Origin: Distichodus sexfasciatus
Lineage: Eukaryota > Chordata > Actinopteri > Characiformes > Distichodontidae
NCBI GenBank assembly: GCA_032718565.1
Contig: JAVGVS010000298.1
Coordinates: 315,241-379,240 of the forward strand
Length of the DNA stretch: 64,000 bases
Direction: 5' to 3'
Shown: piece by piece, positions 59,001 to 64,000 of the stretch
Layout: each line of letters starts with the position of its first letter
Position numbering within the stretch: the first letter of the stretch is position 1
Notes under the pieces: model-generated
Database searches by the model: none
The model's input: only the letters and a program-made list of their open reading frames with translations
Told to the model about the DNA's origin: nothing
Position numbers and translations under genes: made by a program

Positions 59001-62000
59001 AGTCTGCGACTTTGAGGAAAACTTCAGAAGAGCAACGAGAATCAATTTTACAGTCCCAGCATTCTCTGCAAGTGCAGCTGAGTGAGCTAGAACAGACCCG
59101 GTCGAGGCACGAGCAAAGCACGCACAACTACGAAAGACTCATCAGAGCCAAGGACGAGGAAGTTACACGACTGCAGGCCGAGGTGGAGAGGCTCGGCCTG
59201 CAGCGACAGAGTCAACCACAGACAGTGGAGATCCTTCAGGAGGACAAAACACGATCTCTCAACGGTGAGAATGGCAACGAGAAGCATGACCTGTCCAAAG
59301 TGGAGATTGAGCGACTTGTGAAGGGCATCAAGGAGAAAGAGACTGAAATAGTGCAGCTAAACGAGAAAAACCTTTCACTGGCCAAACAGCTGGATCAGCT
59401 TGTGATCTCTCGCGACGAAGTGGGGAAACTCTCTCAGATGGTGCGTCAGAAGGATTTGGAAATCCAAGCGCTTCATGCCCGCGTTTCAGGCGGACACGGT
59501 CAGGAGGCCTTGCTGCAGCAGATGCAGCACCAGATGCAGCACCAGATGCAGCAGCAAATGCAGGCGTACGCGGTGGAGCGGGAACAAGTGCTCGCAGTGC
59601 TGAACGAGAAAACGCGCGAGAACGGTCAACTGCGCTCCGAGTACCATCGCATCATGGACATTGTCGCGGCCAAAGAAGCCGCCTTGCTTAAACTTCAGCA
59701 AGAAAACCAACGCCTCTCCAACATGAGCGACCCTACGGGCAGCCAGGATATGTTCCGGGAAACCATCCAGAACTTGTCTCGAATCATTCGCGAGAAGGAC
59801 ATTGAGATCGACGCCCTCACGCAAAAGTGCCAGACCTTGGTCACCGTTCTCCAAGCGTCCGGCGGGGACTCGGGAAGCGGCGGTTCGGGCGGAGTGAGCA
59901 GCAATCAGTTCGAGGAGCTTCTGCAAGAGCGGGACACACTCAAGCAGCAGGTGAAGAAGATGGACGAGTGGAAGCAGCAGGTGATCACCACGGTGAAGAA
60001 CATGCAGCACGAATCCGCCCAGCTTCAGGAGGAGCTCCTCAAACTGCAGGGCCAGGTGTCGGCCGACAGCGACAGCAGCTCCCAGCTCTCCGTCGACTAC
60101 AGCACGCTGATCCAGAGGTACGAGCAGAAAGAGAAAAGGCTGGGCTCTTTGAGTCAAGAGCTCGCTCTCGTGCAGCAGCACATCAGCCAGCTCAGCAGCG
60201 CCAGAGATCTTCTGCTTGAGAAGCTCGATGGCGTTGCGCAGCCGCCGGAAAGTTCTGCAACTTCCACCCAGGTTTCGGTTGCACTTCAGAGTCCACACGG
60301 GGCAGCGCCGCACGTCCCGGACGAAGGTGTGAGGCAGGACGTGGAATCCTTGCGGAAAATGTTAGCAGAAAAGGAGAGAGTGATAAGAACGTTGCAGGAG
60401 AACAACCACCGCCTGTCGAATTCTGCGTCCTTGTCGGAGAGCGAGCACAGAAACCATGCGGAGGAGTTGAGACAGGCAAAGGAGAGGATGGAAACGTTGC
60501 AGCGGTCGCTCAGAGAGAAAGATCTGCTTATCAAGAGCAAAGGAGACCAGCTCACACAGGTCAGTTCAGAAAAACTAATAAGACATGTACTCCATTTCCA
60601 CTATTAAAGTTTTCAGTCTTCTTAAAGATTAGAGGGACAAGAGTTGCACTGATCCCACCTGTTTAAACATCCATCCTTTCATATTGTGCTCTATCGTTTA
60701 TTTCACAGTGTCGCAAAATGCATTGTTTACAGCAGTATTTGTTCACGGTTTGGACTAGGGTTCGCAGTAGTCACCACGGCACCTCATGGATGTAGACACA
60801 GAAAGTACTATGGCGTTATATTGGTGGCAGTGGAGCTCTCGCAAGCAAGGGGTGGCGTAACGGTAGGGTGATCAGAAGGTCACAGGTTCGAATCCAGGGC
60901 CGGTAACGTTACCACTGAGGTCCTCATGACCAAGCACTGCTCCCCGGGCGCTTGTTAGCTGCCCACTGCTCCTTCACGGATGGGTCAGATGCAGCAGTCA
61001 CATTTTGTTGTGGTGCACTGTGTTCTGTGGTGTGTTCACAACGACAAGTAATCACTCACTTGCACTTTCAAAATCTGGTGTCTGTGCACGCTCAACTCGG
61101 CCGTCACGCGCACTCAAAACACTATGCGCCCTTGCGCTATGGAACGCCAAAGGTGCCAAAATTTGCCTCAATGGCACCTTACTTGAGCGCTGTAGAAAGC
61201 AGTTTTTTTACAGCAGTTTTACCCCATTTGACCACAAGTCTCTAGTCACAAAAAACTGTGTTTTTAACAAATAAAACAATGTTTAAGAAAATGGGTGTTT
61301 TATTGTCAATTGTGTGAAAATATAGGGAAATTGTGGCACCTTTGGCGTTTCATATGAGCATTCGCCCACAGACATAAAATACTATACTGTGATCGGGACA
61401 TGAATATTATATCCATATAAATATCAGGATATGACTTATATCGGGATGTATTTTGGTCATATCGCCCAGCCCTGTTGTAATTATATCTTCACGTTTCTCT
61501 TCGTCATCTCTTGTAATCGGATATTAGCACGTTAGGATAACCCGTAATGAATATGATTATCAGAAGAAATAGACAGGCGTGCTTATACCGCCTCATTGCC
61601 CACTCATCACTGGTTTGCGTCTGCGTATTATAAAAGAGAAACATTTATTTGTGGTACACTTGGATTCTTGACCCCAAACTGTTTTGTACCTGCTCCAGGT
61701 GAGCGAATCTCTACGTAATCGGGAAAACGACAACGAGGTTCTGAAGCAGGCCGTCACCAACCTGAAGGAGCGCGCTCTGATCTTCGAGCTGGACGTTAAG
61801 AAGCTAAAGGACGACAACGACGCATTGGTGGCCAAACTGCAGGAGAAAGATACCGAGTTCCGCGCGCTGCACGAGACCAACATGCAGGTGTCTCTCATGC
61901 TGCGGGAGCGAGAGTTCGAGTGGAGCTCGATGAAGGAGAAAGCTGCAGCTATGGAGAAGGTGCTTAAAGATAAGGAACAGGTACGTGGCGATTTGGAAAA

Positions 62001-64000
62001 GTTTGCATTTTTCTTGCAGAACCGTACAGATCTTTATAGAACTTTATAAAAATGTGTGTTTTATCATGTTTTTGTATCCTGAATATTATATTTCATTTGA
62101 TTGTGTGAGGAAACTTTTTTTTTTATTACAGCATGATGCTGGAAATGCATTTACAACGTTTTTATGCGTTTCAGGTGTCTTATTTTAACAGATAGAATGG
62201 ATTTCCAGCATCATGTTCTGTTTTGTGTGTTTCAGGGTAAATCCGGTGAGCTGAATCAACTCCTGAACGAGGTGAGGTCCATGCAGGAGAAGGCAGTGGC
62301 GTTCCAGCAGGAGAGAGACCAGGTGATGCTGGCGCTTAAACAGAAACAAATGGAGACGACGGCCCTCCAAAGTGAGGTAGGACATGGACTCTACATTTGC
62401 TAGAGATAAATCTGAAGAATAAAAAAAATATAGAGAGAGAGAAATATATACAAAAATATTAGGGATTCACGATAATATCAGAATCAGAGAGATACTTAGA
62501 TTTGCCCGTTATTTCCTGCCGATGTTTGATGACGCCTTTACAGTATTGCACGTCGGAAAGATAGCGCTTGTGCCAGGCATGTCCAAAGTCCGAGCTGGGA
62601 TTATATATGGATTAAATAAAATGAATGGCAACATGTGGTGCCAAAATTGAGCAGGCAGTCAACTATGGCTACACGGACAAAAACTTTTTAACTAATTAAA
62701 GTGCGCGTTTGCCTCACTTAGAGAATCCAAGCTTGCACATGGGCTGTGTCCCAAGCTGCGTACAACCTCACTTGATAGAATTGTAGGTAAGGCACTATTA
62801 TTATACTTTTCTACACGGTAGTATGCATCTCAGGGTTGCAGCTGAACAGAGAGTTGTCATTTGAGTCTTATTTGAGGGCGGGAAGTGACTTTTTCTTAAA
62901 ACGTTGTGCACTATGCTCAAAGTGTTGCGCACTCGCTTGAGTCGAAATGTCAGATCTATGGCGTTATTTTTGTGAGTGTGCGGTGTAACTTTGGAGAGCA
63001 AAATTAGCTTTCTTAATTATCAGCATTTAAGCATGAAAAACATCAGACATCGGACCGACCAATAATTCCAATACTGTTCATCCCTAAAAAAATATGTTTC
63101 CTAAATAAAGATTTACACTATGAACAGTAACTTGTGGCCTAGTGGCAGAACACTCGCCTTGGGACCAAGAGGTTATGGGTTCGAATCTGACCTCTGGCAT
63201 TACCAACACTGAGTCCCAGAGCAAGACCCTTAACCCTAAGTTGGTCTCAGGGGAACTGTCCCTGAAATTAGAAAATGTAAGTCGCTTTGGATGAGAGCGT
63301 CTGCTAAATGCTGTAAATGTAAGTTTACTTGTACATATTATGGTGTTAAGACGTCTTATATGGTAGGTGTGTGACATGAACCGGTCTTTGTTCTGAAAAT
63401 CAGGTTGTGGTCGCATGTCATAGTTAAGAAGCAGCATGCACTAAAGATAGAAGATCCTTCTGAACTGCTAACACAGATTGAATTTCGATCCAGTAACGAA
63501 TGGCAAAATTAGTGTCTGTGTACAAAGCATTTCTGTCTCTTTGTAGCTCCATCACACGAGGGATAAGGAGCAGAGACAGAAGCTGGAGCTGGAGCGCTTG
63601 CGGAACCACCTGCTGGAGATCGAGGACTCGTACACGAGGGAGGCGCTGGCGGCCGAGGACCGGGAGAGTGAGCTGAGGCGCAGGGTGGCGGTGCTCGATG
63701 ACCGGCTGGCATCGTCCACCAGTGCTGTGGAGAGTGCCAGGTTGTGGCGGGGGAGAAGTTTTATCTCTCTTATTAAGCATGCTTGAATTAATTTTTTGTC
63801 ACTTTTTTTGCTTTTTTCTCTTTCTGCTCACCTCTCTGTTTAACGCTCTCTCCCTCATACACACGCTCTGCCCGTACAGTCAGCAGGCCAGTCTGCAGGT
63901 GGAGTCTCTGCAGGAGCAGCTGAATGTAGTTGTGCAGCAGCGGGACGAGGCTTTGCTCCAGCTCCGCGCGGCTCAGGAACAAGTCAGCCAGTACGCCGTG
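50025..64000 (+). CDS. trip11: GMAP-210 / thyroid receptor-interacting protein 11, 15 exons, 3' end beyond window
   Basis: GMAP-210 is a long coiled-coil golgin of the cis-Golgi that captures curved vesicles and helps transport of ciliary cargo. Exons by splice signals: 50025-50163, 52624-52700, 53581-53691, 53954-54250, 54666-54734, 54863-55028, 56032-56364, 56471-56511, 57097-57195, 57482-57685, 57794-60559, 61699-61980, 62236-62376, 63547-63740, 63880-64000. Together they read 1680 codons with no break. The N-terminus [20 protein letters not shown] is the family's amphipathic lipid-packing sensor (about residues 1-38). Coiled coil follows, with family landmarks SQQEINRLSNEV, EIEELDRQNQEAT, FRETIQNLSRIIREKDIEID, SNQFEELLQERD and RLRNHLLEIEDSYTREALAAEDRE. 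Exon 11 alone is 2766 bases. The C-terminal GRAB region should lie to the right of the window. Introns carry several transposon remnants but splice sites look intact. Confidence 0.97.
54615..54635. repeat. Short (TAATG)n repeat
   Basis: Four tandem TAATG units in trip11 intron 4, upstream of the exon at 54666. Confidence 0.7.
55152..55886. mobile_element. Non-autonomous hAT-like element in trip11 intron 6
   Basis: Starts TAGGGATGCACAATAAGGGA, typical of hAT ends, and ends TTTATCCCA. Much of it matches, in reverse orientation, the element at 62460-63086, for example GGACTTTGGACATG and TAAGAAAAAGTCACTTCCCA. No transposase frame. The intron is 55029-56031. Confidence 0.7.
56530..57043. mobile_element. 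Non-autonomous hAT-like element in trip11 intron 8
   Basis: Imperfect inverted ends: ATTCAATACGAGAACTCGAT then CACGATGC on the left, GCATCACGATGCATCGAT then GATTCA on the right, ending CAACACCTCTAG. The centre is AT-rich with purine-rich stretches and no frame. The left end begins about 20 bases after the exon 8 donor. Confidence 0.6.
59519..59562 (+). repeat. CAGATGCAGCAC repeat in trip11 exon 11
   Basis: A 12-base motif repeated about three and a half times encodes QMQH repeats in the coiled coil (LLQQMQHQMQHQMQQQMQ), just before AYAVEREQVLAVLNEKTREN. As I remember the human protein, this stretch is shorter there, so it looks like an in-frame expansion. Confidence 0.75.
60848..61070 (+). 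mobile_element. tRNA-derived SINE in trip11 intron 11
   Basis: Polymerase III A-box-like GTGGCGTAACGG and B-box GGTTCGAATCC at tRNA spacing, followed by CACTGCTCCCCGGGCGC and GCTGCCCACTGCTCC, a body common in teleost SINEs. Tail around AATCACTCACTTGCACTTTC. Confidence 0.7.
61380..61474. mobile_element. DNA transposon terminus remnant
   Basis: Ends CATATCGCCCAGCCCT, the inverse of the AGGGCTGGGCGATATG end frequent on hAT-like elements in fish, preceded by ATAT-rich sequence. Opposite end not identified. Confidence 0.45.
62460..63086. mobile_element. Non-autonomous hAT-like element in trip11 intron 13
   Basis: Ends TAGGGATTCACGATAATATC and ATTCCAATACTGTTCATCCCTA are imperfect inverted repeats. 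It is a relative of the element at 55152-55886 in the opposite orientation. Confidence 0.72.
63125..63325 (+). mobile_element. tRNA-derived SINE in trip11 intron 13
   Basis: A-box-like GTGGCCTAGTGG and B-box GGTTCGAATCT at tRNA spacing, then a tail with AAGTCGCTTTGGATGAGAGC and GTCTGCTAAATGC, the 3' end shared by fish SINEs and their partner L2-like LINEs. It abuts the right end of the hAT-like element. Confidence 0.8.

Noticed and set aside
58019..60555. Long minus-strand and alternative-frame ORFs inside trip11 exon 11, up to 275 codons
   Set aside because: They are shadows of the highly biased coiled-coil coding strand. Leucine- and histidine-rich antisense frames are expected opposite glutamate- and glutamine-rich codons.

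Overview
This window comes from a vertebrate, most likely a teleost fish. Two intron-rich genes encode recognisable golgins (golga5 and trip11). The introns hold tRNA-derived SINEs and hAT-like non-autonomous transposons of kinds common in fish, and the 5S rRNA sequence is of vertebrate type. I cannot name the species.

Layout. 1-2029: upstream region of golga5 with no certain gene. 2030-8648: golga5 (golgin-84) on the + strand in twelve coding exons; its first four coding exons contain several reading-frame breaks. 8649-9501: 3' UTR and intergenic DNA. 9502-47673: a 38-kb 5S ribosomal RNA gene cluster with 54 recognisable 5S loci, complete to fragmentary. 47674-49800: intergenic DNA with a fold-back repeat element and A-rich tracts. 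50025-64000: trip11 (GMAP-210) on the + strand, fifteen exons with an intact frame, still open at the window edge. Its introns hold several transposon remnants.

The 5S cluster is the striking part. Its core (about 14283-45595) is fourteen tandem copies of a 2.13-2.31 kb unit. Each unit has three 5S loci in mixed orientation: A (+), B (+) and C (-), separated by three different spacers. A and B run head to tail, B and C converge, and C and the next A diverge. A base difference at gene position 23 separates A and C (GAGCACG) from B (GAACACG) and holds through most of the array. The two ends carry diverged 1.45-kb segments that are mirror images of each other, and some spacers inside the cluster are inverted. 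All three gene types have TTAAATA at about -30.

Many 5S copies carry small indels and substitutions. These fall about equally on genes and spacers and come in patches, beside stretches that are identical between units. That looks more like unpolished long-read consensus than real decay, so single-copy pseudogene calls in the array, and the golga5 frame breaks, should be read with that in mind. All calls rest on reading the sequence and on remembered family knowledge; no searches were run.
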